Shown: positions 22,595-35,248, counted from the stretch's first letter. The stretch: 64,000 nt of DNA from Thelephora terrestris (GCA_015956445.1 WIUZ02000018.1:434001-498000), one strand, 5' to 3'. The notes: generated by a model not told the origin, from the letters alone. Translations and numbers: made by a program.

Positions 22595-23418
22595 TACCCC
22601 TCCACCGACCATCATTCGACTTCTTCACTTCCACTGTTGAGACCGTACGATTGCATTTAGCATTCATTTTCAACATCCCTTATCAGTTCCCGTTCGTGAA
22701 TAACATTGATATTTATTGTTCATCAGTCCTTCCGTTCGCGTTGAGAAGTGGGCGGTCTCCAAGAATCGCGAAGTGGCCAGTCAAATCGAGAAATTTCAGG
22801 GTGAGAGTCAGGGAGACGGTCTCGAGATCTGAGGTCGCTTGCTCTTTGCCACCGTGTCGACAATCGACCAAAGCCCGTTTAGTATACGTTTCCTTGCGTG
22901 GATAATTTCAACTTCAAGTGCGGCAATGCCGATCAGTCTCGTGACTATTTTAATGTACGTGCCACTGCCAAACGTACCGTCGTACTTGTCAACACCGCAT
23001 CCGATACCGACAACAAACGTCGTTCGTGCGTTAATCGCAGACGCCTCTAGAGACTCAGGAACGGACGGGGAAAGACCTCCCTTCAGCTCCGAGACCGTTC
23101 AAGGATCCAGAAAATCAGAACGGAAGGTGAGCGAGGGAGAATAACGTCAGGTGGGGATATCAGGAAAGCTGGCATCACCGGGTGAGAACAGGGACTCCCC
23201 GAGGCATACGAGGTCACTCATAGCTTGATCCCTATTGGAAAGTCGCCATCAGCTTCCCGAACTTTTCACTGGGCATCATCCATCATCCATCACCTTTCAG
23301 TTGGCCCTGCAAGCGTTTATATATTATGACTTATTAGCTCCTTCCACTTCCACCGAGCTCCTCGTCCCTCCCTCTGTCTTGAGTACCTTTGTCCGTCGAA
23401 GTCCCGTTTTCCAGGCTT
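22595..23418. other. Spacer between TM-3 and TM-4
   Basis: No gene supported. It holds a diverged piece of the unit-tail sequence near 22780 (CAGTCAAATCGAGAAATTTC) and, close to TM-4, AAGCGTTTATATATTATGA (23310), a likely TATA region. Confidence 0.5.
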
Positions 23419-24664
23419 ATGGCCGACTCTTCGGGAAAGCCTTGGTCAGATAGTCCAAACGCTCCACGGATCCCATACTCGGAGTACCTTCAGGAGAAAT
23501 CATTGCTCGCTGGAGTGTTCCTTGGCGCGATACTTTGTGGTGCGTAAGCCGACTCACCTCTCGATCTACGCTCACCTCGGCCATGGGATGTGCCACTCTA
23601 GGGATTGTAATCGTTCTCTGCTTCCGATGCGTCGGTGCGTTGCTCGACCCGGCCAATGACAGGACGAAGGTCGTCAAGTGGGGACTCGTGGTCCACACTA
23701 CGCTCATGTCCACGTTTGCGGTGATATGCGGCGCGTTTTACATCGATTTTCAACGAGTTTCCTACATCGATAACCGAGAATTTCCCGGTGTCGACGGCGT
23801 GTTCCCTCCTGGACCCTTTGGATACGGCTCATCCGCTTTCTCTGATGCGATCAGCATCATTCCCTATTTTATATTTGTCTTGAACCAATGGCTGGCTGAT
23901 GGCTTCTTGGTAAGCGCTGTGTCACGCTCAAGTCGCTCAGATGCCAAACCCAGGCCCACTTCTCAGCTCTACCGTTGCTACGTTGTCTACTCCAGGAACC
24001 GCTGGGCCGTCGCCATCCCATGTTCGATGTACCTCGCCTCTATTGGTACGTGTTCGAGCCTCTTTGATTAACATCCTTGGCTGATGTCACCGATACAGCG
24101 ATGGGCATCACCCTCGCATACCTCGCGGCTTCGGGACCAGAAACCGCTGCCCTCACCTTCTTTTCCGACAAGATCACACTCTCATACCTCATGGTTTCCC
24201 TTTTGCTCAATATCCTCCTCACCCTCATGATCGTCGCACGCCTCTTCGCGCACAGCAGGAACGTTAGACGTGGCATGGGGGCTTCAGCCGACGCTAGCGG
24301 ATTGTACAAGTCCATCATCAGCATACTCATCGAGTCTTGTGCCCTTTATGCCGGCTTTTTTCTGGTATACATCGTGACGTCGGCGCTCAAAGGGGACGGT
24401 CAGTACATCTCGGGGCTCTTCCAACCGATCCTCGCAGGGACTCAGGTTCGTGCTGTCCCTGACGCGCATTTTTGGAGCGGCATAGTCTGATCTTGGACGA
24501 AACAGGTCATCGCTCCGTTGCTCATCATTCGGCGGGTCGCTGACCGGTCTGCCGTCACAAGCAACACGGTCTCCTCAGGGGACCCAGGCGCGATGCGTTT
24601 CAGGAGTCAAGGCCAGTCCACGAGTGACGAAGGAACCATTCCTGACGAGATCCCCGTGAGCTGA
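23419..24664 (+). CDS. Seven-transmembrane family protein TM-4 (shortened tail)
   Basis: Starts MADSSGKPWSDSPNAPR. Exon 1 ends at LGAILCG before GTGCGT; exon 2 (GIVIVLCFRCVGALL to LADGFL) ends at GTAAGC near 23910; exon 3 is LYRCYVVYSRNRW; exon 4 runs from AMGITLAYLA to QPILAGTQ; exon 5 begins VIAPLLIIRRVADRSAV. The seven-TM pattern and the FPGVDG, LADGFLLYRC and ESCALYA signatures are kept. The reading frame stops at 24662-24664 (IPDEIPVS), about 40 residues before the paralog ends, although homologous DNA continues beyond it. The membrane core is complete, so it may still be functional. There is no DUF4246 gene directly upstream. Confidence 0.78.
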
Positions 24665-26186
24665 ACGGCGAATGAGTCGGGAGGCCCCTGGTAAACTGAG
24701 GGTCGCCGATAAGAATATTATCACAGGAGTTTCATTTGAGGGGTCCCCGGAAACTTTATGCTCCGCTACGGACTGGTCCATTTCGAACCCCCCCGCGCCA
24801 AGAATCACGCTTGCCCGCTCTAACCGCTAGAAAGAAAGAATCACGCTGGGCATTTATCGACGTTTCCTCGCTCTGATCAGGGCTCCATTCATGCCTGTAT
24901 ATAGGGTAACATTAATATGTATTGTTCAGCCTTCTCCTACGAACTGAGGAATGAGCGCTCTCTGAGTAACACCGGCGGGTTGGTCACCATCGAGGAGTGC
25001 CAAGCTTCACCGGGCTTGTAGTACAGAATTGATCCAGGGAGTCAGGGAGACAAAATGGTCGTGAACAAGTGGGAGTTCGCGGGTGATGACTGGGTGGCTA
25101 ATGACACTCATCCTCGCACCTCCTCGACAAAATCCAGTACCGGGCGTCGAGAGCTAACCTTAAGGAGATGGGTAAAAAATAGGGCAGCCTCTTCGCGAGT
25201 CGTCATCAGCACTGATAGAGGTTGGTTCTCTGCTACCGAGATGGCGTAGAATTGGGATCCTCGGATGTGTTATATGATAGCGGGTATCGTTCCCATGCTT
25301 CCTCCTGATATGCGCGCGGGGTAGAAAGTCCGTCCGCAAGTCGGTCGTTCGTCGTGGGCTGGAAAGCGTGACATGGATATGCTGAAAACTAAGAGAAAGC
25401 AACAGGTCTCGTCCACGTTCAAACAAATGGTCAGTTCAATTGTTGTTGTCCCTAGCAACAAGCAATCCAATAGTCGACCGAACCGGTGGGGATGGACGCC
25501 CTGAGCGGCGCTGTGGCAGTCTTTCCTCCGCCAGCCTGATGAATGGAGCAGTGAGCACGCACAGGGCTACTTACCGAGCTCCAGTGGAGGGTCCGGCAGG
25601 CAGGGTCGATCTGAGCGTTGAACGGTCTGAGCTGGGGTCTGAGCGCACGTGAACGCTGAGGGCGCTTGAGCGATTTGAGCGATCGGATCGTTTGTTGGCA
25701 GCTGGCAATTCCTCCCCAAACAGTTCAGACCCAATTTCTCACCTGCCTTCCTCAAGTCTAAGTCTGACTTGCTGATACCATTCAAACCGTTTCGTAAACA
25801 TCGAGCCTTGGCATTGCCAACACCGAATGACGATGTCCAATAAATTAACGGGTACAACAGAATGCGGTGGTCCCACCCGTTCCGGTGGCCTGAGGTCTCG
25901 CTGTATTGCCGCTCGCAAAAACCGAAGCCTCCAATTACCTCCATCGAACTCGGAAACCACTTCAACGGCGTGGGTCAAGGCGGCCGGATGGAATAGCAAC
26001 TTAACCTGATACTTGATGTCCCAACAAAGAGGAAACCCAGCATCACTAGGCAAGAACATGAATCTTCTTCCGTTCATCACGTATCGCCTTTCAATTCAAC
26101 CGCGCTCCCAAGTCCATTCGGTCCCCCCCTTCCTACCCTTGTCCGTCTCGTCAGAGTCTCTTTCTCCAGCTGCAAGCATCTTGGAC
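24665..26186. other. Spacer between TM-4 and TM-5
   Basis: The first 100 bases are the untranslated remainder of the TM-4 tail. The rest has no supportable gene. A GAGCG/TTGAGCG-rich stretch lies at about 25610-25690. Small open frames near 25567-26080 show no known domain. Confidence 0.45.
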
Positions 26187-27511
26187 ATGTCTGACTCTTC
26201 GGAAAGTCCCGGGTTGCATAATCCTAATGCTCCACGGATCCCATATTGGGTGTACCTTGGGGAGAAGGCATCTTTCGCTGGAGTGTTCCTTGGTGCGATA
26301 TCTTACGGTGCGCCAGCCTCTTTGTCTATCTATCTGCGCTCACCCTGTCTGTTCGATGTCCCATTGTAGGGATTGCAATCGTTCTCTTCTTCAGATGTAT
26401 CGGCGCTTTGTTCAACCCTGTCAATCGCAATCGGAGGGTCGTCAGGTGGTGGCTCGTGGGCCACACTACAGTCAGCTTCGCGTTTGCGACAATATACAGC
26501 ACATTGGGCATGGAGTCCCAACGGATACAGTGCATCGATAACCGAGAATTCCCGGGTGTCGATGGCGTGTTACCTCCTGGACCTTACGGATACGCCTTGC
26601 TCACTTACTCCGATGTGATCAACATCGCTCCCTACATCCTATTCCTCCTGACCCAGTGGTTAGCCGACGGCTTTTTGGTAAGCTCTGCCCCGCGCTCAGT
26701 CGCTCAGGTGCCCAACGCATGCTTCAGCTCTACCGCTGTTACATCATTTACTCCAAGAGCCGCTGGGCCATCGCCATTCCATGTTCGATGTACCTTGCCT
26801 CTATGGGTACGTGTCCAAGCCCCTGTAAGTCGATAACGACCCTCTTGGCTAACATCACCGATACAGCGACGAGCATCACCCTCGTATATAACGCGGCAAC
26901 AAGTCCAGACACCGACACCAACAGTCCCTCCGACGAGAGGATCATTTTTTCATACTTCATGATTTCCCTTTTGCTCAATGTGCTCCTCACACTCATGATC
27001 GTCACGCGTCTCATCCTGCATGTCAGGAACATGCGAAACGCCATGGGGACTTCAGTCGAAGCGAGCGGATTGTACAAATCCATCGTCAGCGTACTGGTTG
27101 AGTCTTGTGCCCTTTACGCAACCAGTTTTCTGGTATATATCGTGACGTGGAGTCTCAAAGGCAGCGGTCAGTACGCTTCGGAGGCCTTCCAACCGATCCT
27201 TGCAGAAGCTCAGGTTCGTGCTGAACCGACGCGCAATCTTGGAATGGTGTAGCCTGATCATGATGCATGGACAGGTGATCGCTCCGTTCCTCGTCATTCT
27301 ACGTGTCGCAAATCGGACCACGGTGACAAGCGATACGGTCGCCTCCGGCTCGCTTCACTTCGGGAGTGAAGGGCAGCAGTCGACGGGGGACGACAGAACC
27401 CTCCCGGATTGGACCCCCACGGGTTCGACGCAGATGGGTGAGGAAGCTCTTGGTGAGATAGAGGTCGCGGTTGAAGATACCATTACATTGGGGGCGTCAT
27501 CGAAAATTTGA
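26187..27511 (+). CDS. Seven-transmembrane family protein TM-5
   Basis: The start at 26187 (MSDSSESPGLHNPNAPR) is set by alignment with the paralogs, although the frame is open further upstream. Five exons: LGAISYG before GTGCGCC; GIAIVLFFRCIGALF to LADGFL; LYRCYIIYSKSRW; ATSITLVYNAATSPD to QPILAEAQ; and VIAPFLVILRVANRTTV to the stop at 27511. Signatures FPGVDGVLPPGP, SGLYKS and ESCALYATSFLVY are present. Seven hydrophobic segments and a Ser/Thr/acidic tail match TM-3. No disruption is seen. Confidence 0.83.
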
Positions 27512-27512
27512 T

Positions 27513-27608
27513 AAGTAGTGATTAGGCTGGAATCCAGCCTCGAATTCAGAGGCGGAGGAGGAACGGTTTGCGAGGGGACGGTACCTAGGGGGGCGAAGTA
27601 GTGATTAG
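27513..27608. repeat. 72 bp dispersed repeat, copy 2, flanked by 13 bp direct repeats
   Basis: The reverse complement of 16508-16579 (one mismatch) occupies 27524-27595. It is bracketed by AAGTAGTGATTAG at 27513-27525 and again at 27596-27608, starting two bases after the TM-5 stop. The direct repeats look like a target-site duplication, so this copy is probably an insertion. The class is unknown; it has no tail or promoter boxes that I can recognise. Confidence 0.65.
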
Positions 27609-27739
27609 CCCAGACTCAAGGCCAACTCGCGAGTCACGACCGTGTTTTTCCCCACGACAGCTCATCCTTGCCAATTTTCCACGTCATATCCCCCGAATCA
27701 GCGAAACTGTCTCTTGCGTTATACGACGCGATTCAGTAA

Positions 27740-28480
27740 CGCCACGCTATACAGAAATGTTCCAGCAAAGGATTTAGGTTGAATTCTGAGCGCCAACCTC
27801 CGACATGGGGAAGGCGGCCCTTGTAGGTCCCCGGCGAGTTTCAGTTTCCGAACAGGTGGCTTCGACCGCTCATTTAAAAAATCAGCTTACGACATATGAT
27901 TGTGAGCAGTAGTTCCTCTTCCTGTACCGCGCTAGGTTTCCTTACGGATACATGCTCTCTCCAACGGCAGCAGAGAAAACCCTAACCAATGTGAGAAGAC
28001 GAAGAACGAGGTGGTTGTTGAGAGGTGGAGAGGAAGGAGCCTTGCGCGCGCGGAAGACGCCATAAAAAACTGGGTGGAAAGCGACTCCAGGTATGGCACA
28101 TCTCGCCTCCCGCCTTGAATCTATCTGTTGCTATCACCTTAAGTCTGACGCCTGAGGGTCAACTACCTCTTCGATGAATCTCAGGGATACGCAATGTGAA
28201 AGCGTCACTGCGCGTTGAAAATTTCCACCCACCTCGACGTAGAGAACTTTGCGCTCCCATTCCGAAGATCCCCTCCCAATGTCCAAACGGATGTTGACCG
28301 GCACGATTCGGTCATCCCCCCTAACTAGAATCCCAATATTCGTCAGTCGTGGTTGGAGCGACGGGGAGATTATACGGACGGCATCTGGGATGGTGGTGTT
28401 CCCGAAGTCACCGGATGGGCGTTGATCTTCAGTGGGCTAACTGGCTTCAACGAAACGCGGCCCTAACTGTTCCGGTTTTG
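27740..28480 (+). pseudogene. Decayed DUF4246 relic between TM-5 and TM-6
   Basis: Pieces align in order with DUF4246 genes: promoter remnant (CGCTATACAGAAATG), start ACATGGGGAAGGCGG near 27805, exon 1 remnants (TTCCGAACAGGTGGCTTCGACC), exon 2 remnants near 27950-28085 (ATGCTCTCTCCAACGGCAG, AGGTGGAGAGGAAGGAGCC), exon 3 (GGTCAACTACCTCTTCGATGA near 28158) and exon 4 scraps (GGCATCTGGGATGGTGG near 28380). Many frame breaks. It implies TM-6 also once had a DUF4246 partner. Confidence 0.6.
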
Positions 28481-29063
28481 CATTATATTGGGCGGAACCC
28501 CACGTTTCGCCGCTCTCAAAGGGTCAACGTTAGCGCCTGCGGGCGGCGTGGCTCACGAACGGTCCAAGTGACACAGACTTGGCATGTTGATTTATCTGAT
28601 TACTCGACTCTGCTTGGTCCCCCTCTCTCACGTCTTCCAGTATACCTTCCATCTAACTTCAGGTGTCCCTTGTAAGACATTACATCATGCTATCAAACAT
28701 AGAATTATCAAGTTTCGATGATATTGGTCGTTACATCAAGGTGAGCCCCCAGGCGGTGGTTGAGGGGTGAATATTCTATGTCGATTTCAGAGGCCGAGAA
28801 AGCAAACAAGAATAACATCAGAAAAAGTAATCTGAGGGGAAGGATACCTGGAATCACCAGGTGAGACAGCCGTCTGAGCCTTACTGTTTCAGACTCGAGA
28901 TGCATGATGCATCGCCTTTTCAATTGGGCCTCCAAGCGTTTATAACCTATTCGCTCCCTTCACTTCCTCCCATCTAACGAGTCTTACACTTTCCTATTAC
29001 CTTGAGTCCCTTCCCTATCCTCGACCACCGGGGTCCTCTTCTCCAGTTGCACACGTCCGAGGC
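28481..29063. other. Spacer upstream of TM-6
   Basis: No gene supported. Close to TM-6 the conserved stretch CCAAGCGTTTATAACC (about 28933) provides a TATA-like element. Confidence 0.45.
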
Positions 29064-30355
29064 ATGTCTAACTCCTCTGAAAAACTCTGGTCAGATAACC
29101 CCAACGCTCCACGGATCCCGCACTGGGTGTATTTTGCGGAAAAGGCAACTTTTGCTGGAGTGTTCCTCGGCGCGGTTCTGTACGGTACGCCACCCTATCC
29201 GCCTCTGCATCGATACTCATTTTTTCTATTCGGTACGCCATCCTAGGGATCGTCATCATTCTCTTCTTCCAATGCATGAGGGCTTTGCTTGATTACGCCA
29301 ACCGTAAAACAAAGGCCGCCAAATGGGGACTCCGGATCCACACTGCGTTTATGTTCATGAGTGTGACGATATGCGGCGCGTTATACCTCGATTATCAACG
29401 GATCTCCTACATCGATAACCGAGAATTCCCCAGTGTCGACGGCGTGTTACCTCCTGGACCCTTTGGGTACACTGTACTTACCCAGTCTAGTGCGATCAAC
29501 GTCGCTACATATTCTCTATTCCTCGTGAACCAATGGCTAGCCGATGGCTTCTTGGTAAGCTCTGTATCATGCTCGGTCGCCCGGGTGTCCAACATAGATC
29601 GCTCCTCAGCTTTACCGTTGTTACATCATCTACTTCACGGATTTTTGGGTCATCATCTTCCCGTTTTTAATGTACCTTGCCTCCATCGGTACGTGACCAA
29701 GCCTCTCCGCCAGGGGACAGCAACACTCTGAGCTGACGTCCCCTATACAGCGATGGGAATCACCCTCGTGTACAACCAGGCCTCAGATCCAGACACTGTC
29801 TACATGACTGTCTTCGCTACGAAATCCATGCTCTCATATCTAATTATTTCTATCTCACTCAATGTCCTCCTCACCCTCATGATTATCACACAAGTCCTCC
29901 TGCACCGGAAGAGGATTCAAACTGTGATGGGGGCTTCGGCCGAAACCAGCGGATTGTACAAATCCATAATTAGCATGCTTGTCGAGTCTTGCGCCCTTTA
30001 CGTAGGCAGCTTTCTGGTATATGCTGTGACGCGGAGCCTCAATGACAGCAACCAACTCATCGCAGAGGTCTTCAAACCGATCCTCGCAGAGACTCAGGTT
30101 CGTGCTCTCCTGTGGCGTAATTTTGGAACGCTTGAATTGAATCAGTATGAAATACAGGTCATTGCTCCGTTCCTCACCATTCTACGAATCGCCAACCGGA
30201 CCGCGGTGACGAGCGACTCGATCACCTCATGCAGTGGTTCGATCCGTTTCGCGAGTGAAGAGCAGTCGACAAGCCATGACGAAACCATTCATGATGGGGA
30301 CCCAGTGAGTTCAGGGATGAGTGGGGAGATTTTTGGTGGGCTATGCGCTGTGGTT
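29064..30355 (+). pseudogene. Seven-transmembrane family protein TM-6, 5' part (tail cut by the 15 kb transposon)
   Basis: Starts MSNSSEKLWSDNPNAPR. Exons follow the family pattern: GIVIILFFQCMRALLD, FPSVDGVLPPGP (Ser instead of Gly in the usual FPGVDG), LADGFL, AMGITLVYNQAS, ESCALYVGSFLVY, KPILAETQ and VIAPFLTILRIANRTAV. At 30355 the tail coding sequence meets the transposon terminal repeat. The remaining 48 bp of the exon lie at 45440-45487. The present frame runs 66 bp into the element and stops at 30421, so a protein with a complete membrane core and an altered tail could still be made. Confidence 0.82.
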
Positions 30356-30391
30356 CATCAGCAAAATCGCCTCAGCGTCTACTCGGGTACC

Positions 30392-30417
30392 GTCGGGTAC
30401 CATCGGGTACCAGCTTT
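30392..30417. repeat. Subterminal GGGTACC repeats, left end
   Basis: Three GGGTACC units in a row (CGGGTACCGTCGGGTACC, then ATCGGGTACC) just inside the left terminal repeat. Two more occur as an overlapping pair at the right end near 45391-45405, next to GCGTACC variants. They are candidate transposase-binding sites by analogy with CACTA elements. Confidence 0.5.
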
Positions 30418-30708
30418 GTGAAACCGGTTCGTAGGATATCGCGTACTTCAACAGGTTTTGGTGCCCAACATCTCCCGTTTCCCACGAACCGCACTAGTTT
30501 CGTTAGTAAGCGCGATTGCGTAAAAATTCTGAAGGCCCCTAAGCGATTTTGATGGGTGACATAAAAGCGATCACATCATCACAACCAAGCGCGTGAGATT
30601 CGTGAAAACAATCCACGGCTGGTTCCCATTTTGCAGAAAACCCATCGCCACAAATTGGGAAGAGCAAAAAGTTGTAGATTGTTTGGGAGGGAGGGTACAA
30701 AGTAGTAA

Positions 30709-33700
30709 CTAAGTAGCCAAGCTATCTCTCATATAGAAAAAGTCCTCCTTGTCGAAATAGTGGTTGAGATAGAAGTCACGAGAGGCGTTGAAACTTGTTC
30801 GGGAAGTGAGATTGGGGTCAGCTTTCGCACCAAACTTGGGAACCAACTGAACAGGTTGACGAAGGTGATACAAGGGGATGACAGCACCCATTGGCGATCC
30901 GTCACTCCTACATGCCCGGCGTAGGATATACATTCCCCAAATCAGGTCGGGGGCCAACCTTTGGCCCCTAGGGAGATCAGCTTGAGGAACCACGTCAAAC
31001 CGCTCGACATAGGCGAGGTAGAGTGGTAACTTTGTCTGAAGGTCCCATAGGGGATGGAAAATCGTGCGGATCTGACCTACAAAGAATCCTAGTCATGGGA
31101 TCAGCACCACTCAAGCCGATTATAGCAGGGATACCTACCGTCCAATCCAGGTGGAGGCTGCAGGGGCCCAGCGATGGCGTCGTGCGAAAATATTGCTGTA
31201 TCACAACGTCCATTAGGCCATTCTTCACCTGGCGGCAATGCGAACAGCTTCTGCGGAGGAGCAACACCGGAGGAAAGCTGACTATAGGTTTGTACTCGAA
31301 CGGAGTGCCATACCCGAACTTCTTTGAAGGGTATAGCGACGTCCCAGCCAGGGCCACGCCTTCCAGCAATCATGCGAGTGTTCTGGTTGTGCAAAAAGTG
31401 TTCGAAGAAGTCATGTGTTGCTTGAAGGAGATCGGGGATCTCAAATTGAACAGAGACCTCCTCGATCGTTGAACGTGAAAGGTTGGCTCGATTGTTCAGG
31501 TGAAATGCTGTTGTAGGGGTAGCGAACGTTCGAGGAAAGGGGGAGGGGTTGTGCTGTGATTGGGCGTCTGCCGAAATGCGAAGAGGTCAGCAATCACTCG
31601 AGGGGTCTCGAAAGCCTCAGCGACATCAGGGAAGTCTTGTTTCCAGTCGTTATCGTCGTCGACCTGATTGAAAACCCAATCAGGGTCATCGTCCCTGTTC
31701 GGAAAGCCAGGCACGGCAGAGATCACCTCTTCGAGTCTAGTAGCGAGGTCAAAATACCTGCACTTCTCCTGACGATCGAGGTTGCGGCAGATCTGTGGAG
31801 GGTAGTCACGGCCATTGGTGTTCTCGCGGGGTGTTTTGATGTAGACGATGTGGAGCCGTTCGGTGATGTCTGCTGACCATTGGGGAAGCGTCCCTGACCA
31901 CTGGATGCATGCTGTGATGGACTGGAGTAACTCGAGCTTCGGAATCTGGAAGTGGTCCATAGGGCCCGCTTTGCCAAGGCGGAGGCCAAGGTCAATGATT
32001 ACCTGCTTGTAGGTGTGGAAAAGTTCCAGCGCGCTGGAGATGGCTTGGAGGTCGCGTTGTGTCACTTGGTGAAGTTGCGAGAAGTAACGAAGGTCGAGGA
32101 GAGCCCGTATACACAAGACAAACCTCTCGTCAGTGTTGGGGGGGATCAATGCGAGGAGGTAGCGCTGGATGTCCCGGTGTTCACGACCAGTGACTTGCTT
32201 CAGCGATGAGATCCCGGAGGAGAAATGGCGGTAACCATTGCGTGGCTGAATGAGTGTAAAACGGAGGTCCAGTTCGAGGTCCCCGACAGCTCGGATGACC
32301 CATTTGACATCGTGATCCCAGAACGACTTGTGAAGGTGATGGAGGATTTCAATGGGGAAGATCTGATGCGGATTGGGGAGGGTTCCATCTGGAAGGAACC
32401 AGTCGCGCCAAAATGGTAGATTGACTCCATTTAAGCGGAAGAGAGCCTTTGCATTGCTTGTGTAGGTGGCGACTTGGGATGGATCAAACTCAGAGGCAAG
32501 GGTGTTGAGCGATGTAAGGATGCTGGCGGCAGTCCGGGGTTGATGTCGGATAGGGTCGCCGAACTCCCTGAATGTGGCCATTGTCAGATGAGAGGTCTTC
32601 CCGGCAACACCAGTGAGAGCGGTTGCTTCTGGAGTGTCAACAATGTAGGCAACCAGCGGCGTAAAACAAAAGCGTGTATTGCCAGCGTAGTCAGAGAGCC
32701 AGGCCCCGTCTTGCGATGCGATCTTGAGGGGGTGAGTGATGAAGTCAAGACACGAGTGTGTAAGACGGTTTTCGATGACTCCGTGGAGGCCTTTCTTGAC
32801 GCCGACAAACTTCGGGACAGGCAACAACGCCAGTAGTGAAAAAGCGTGTGAGGAGATTGACGACCGAACTGAAGAATCAATGTTGGCAAGGGTGATGAGT
32901 AAAGGGTGGGCAACGCGATCCCCTGTCATGGCGCTGAGCCTGGTCTTATCTGAGGATAGGGTGATGCCTAGGAGGGTGGAGTGTGACGGAAGGCGGCACT
33001 GGGTCATTGACAATGAGAAAATTAATAAGGAGTACATAATGGTGTGGTGACGCACCTGCAAGTCCCATGCCCCATCACTAGTAATCCAGTCTCCATACGT
33101 ACGATCGCCTGAAACATCGAAGTCTTGACGAGGCTGGTACTGAATCTTGCCAGAAAAGAGAGGGTTCTTCATGAGGAATTCTATACATTCCATTGGGTCC
33201 CGATAGTACAACACGAGGGGGTCCTTTGTAGCGTAGCCGGGGATCGAGACTGTTGTAGACTTCCAAGGTGGCCCGCTGGGAAGCAACTCGACCTTTCCGC
33301 AGAGGGTTCGTGCACAATGAAAAGAGAGGGCGAGGCCAGTGATCTGAAAAGGGATTAATGGCATGTCACTGAAGACATGGCATAAACGTACTAAGCTGAG
33401 CGAGAGAAACTCATCGATCTGTTTCATCGATAAGCCGCAACGGGTGAAAAAACCAGCAATTTCCCATTCGCCTTTGGAGAGGAATGGGTAGTATGGGTTG
33501 CTGGAGCGAGCACCGGCGTCTTTGTCGTTGTGGAACCAACCGAGGAACCCTGGACCTGAGTCAAATACATGGCCAGCGTTGGGGAAGTGATAGGAGCGTG
33601 GGGGGGCATGAGTTTCCAGCGGAGATTGACTGTGAAGTGGCGACTGCTGAGGGGGGTTGGTGAACCAGAGGTGGCAAGACGTGTATCGGTGATTCATGTG

Positions 33701-33763
33701 CTTGAGGACAGCGGAGCTGTTCTTGAAGACTGCCTGGCAGTTGGGGCATGCGGCCGCTGGCAT
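30709..33763 (-). pseudogene. Plavaka-type transposase (one frameshift near the C-terminus)
   Basis: The N-terminus starts MPAAACPNCQAVFKNSS at 33763 with a C2H2-like finger (CPNCQ...LKHMNHRYTSC). Plavaka-type hallmarks follow: NPYYPFLSKGEWEIAGFF, YGDWITSDGAWDLQ, STLLGITLSSDKTRLS, ANIDSS, FCFTPLVAYIVDTPEATAL, and a C-terminus FYLNHYFDKEDFFYM. Introns are at 33344-33391, 32999-33055 and 31077-31138. Between about 31530 and 31550 (a C-rich run on the coding strand) the frame must shift by one to continue into TAFHLNNRANLSR, HNQNTRMIAGRRGPG and IRTIFHPLWDLQTKL. Without that shift the protein ends in LQQHFT. The element may therefore be inactive unless the shift is a sequencing error. It is divergent from the coiled-coil gene, 58 bp apart. 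Confidence 0.85.
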
Positions 33764-34175
33764 GGCTATTGAAAGAGCAGTGGGAAGTTTCGGAAATTTC
33801 CGCATCCACTTGCTCTCCGCTATGTCACAGCTCATCGAATCAGAACCCCTCACCCATTATACTGAGCTCATGAATGAGCTTTTACCGGTAAAGCCTCACT
33901 CTATTCAATCCCTTTCTTAATTCTGATGTTGTTTTTTTGGTAGAAGTATGAGATTCCTGGGGATCCAAATCCCACCACTGAGGCTCGTCAGAACTTCCTG
34001 CGCGATGTTCGTGCTGCTCGCGACACATACATGCAAGACCGAACCCGGGCCGAGAACCAGTTACTGGCCGCTCAACAACTTGTCACTGCTTTAACAAGAC
34101 AACTACGACTTGCCGACGAGAAGCTGACCTCCCTCGAAGACCTCATTGGGGAGGTGAGGCTCAGAATGCGCACGC

Positions 34176-35231
34176 TGACATGCCTCCATTCTCTGGAGTA
34201 CTCGTCGGCGACATTCCCTACGTCCCTTTCCCTCGGGATGCTTCGCGACGTTTCGCGACGTTTCGCGACGTTTCTATACTCTCTATACCTTCCTACCCCC
34301 CCCCCTATGCATCCCTATACTTCCCTACATACCCATATATCTCCCTTTACCTCACTACTCCCTTCCCTATACTAACCTACTCGTCCCGATGCTTCGCGAC
34401 CTTCCCGATGTTTTAGTATTCTCCCTATCTCTCGCTACCCCCCCCCCCCCCGACCTCCCTATATCCCTCCCAACACTACACCATTCGCGACCCCTCCCTA
34501 TACCTTCTCCCGACTTCCCTATACCTTCGCGATATCTCCCTACACCATTCCCCTCGATCTCTCGATCCCTATGCTCGATCATTCCCTTTTGGTTCATTTC
34601 TCAACCACATCTCTTTCCTTGGTCGTTCCCTTCGATCCCTCGCCCTCCCTATGTCATAGACTCGTCATTAGGTCTTTTGACATCATTTGGTTCATTCCCT
34701 CTTGCTTCCTACGTTCTCAGAGCCTCCTAGATTAGTATATAAGCCTCTGTATTCGATAGACTCACCAGAGACCAATCCAGGGGACTGATTCCCATGTTTT
34801 CCTTTCCCTATCGTTCTCCTCTCGTCGTCGTCGTCTCCCTATAGTCTCCTGCGTCTTCCCTATCGTTCTCGTCGTCATACCTGCGTCTCTGCGTTCTCGT
34901 CGTCGTCTCTAGCGTCCTGTCGTCATCCCGAAGATCCCGACCTCCCGAAGTTCTCATCGTCGTCCCGAAGTTTTCCCTCGTCGTTTCTTTGTCTGTTTCA
35001 TTGATTCCCTTCTGTTATCTTTAGTTATCTTTAATTCCCTCTTGATATCTACTTCTCCTTACACGTCCCGACGTTCCCGACATTCCCGACGTTTCACTAC
35101 ATTTCCCTACAGTTCCCTACGTGTCCCTACGGAGCTAGGAGGCATCGTACGACTAAGGACCACCTTCATCGACGTTGACAGGGCACCCCATCTTCTCCCC
35201 ATCCGACCTTAGCTCACATAGCCCCTGTTCA
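34176..35231 (+). repeat. LTR 1 (1056 bp)
   Basis: TGACATGCCTCC to GCCCCTGTTCA. Near its start it carries the 10 bp unit TTTCGCGACG in tandem. A poly-C run of 14 lies near 34438-34451. TATA-like TAGTATATAAGCC at 34733 probably marks the retroelement promoter. Confidence 0.88.
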
Positions 35232-35233
35232 CC

Positions 35234-35248
35234 TGGAACCCACGCCGT
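35234..35248 (+). other. Candidate primer binding site
   Basis: TGGAACCCACGCCGT begins two bases after LTR 1 and is repeated after LTR 2 (38926). Position and the leading TGG fit a tRNA primer site; the tRNA was not identified. Confidence 0.45.
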
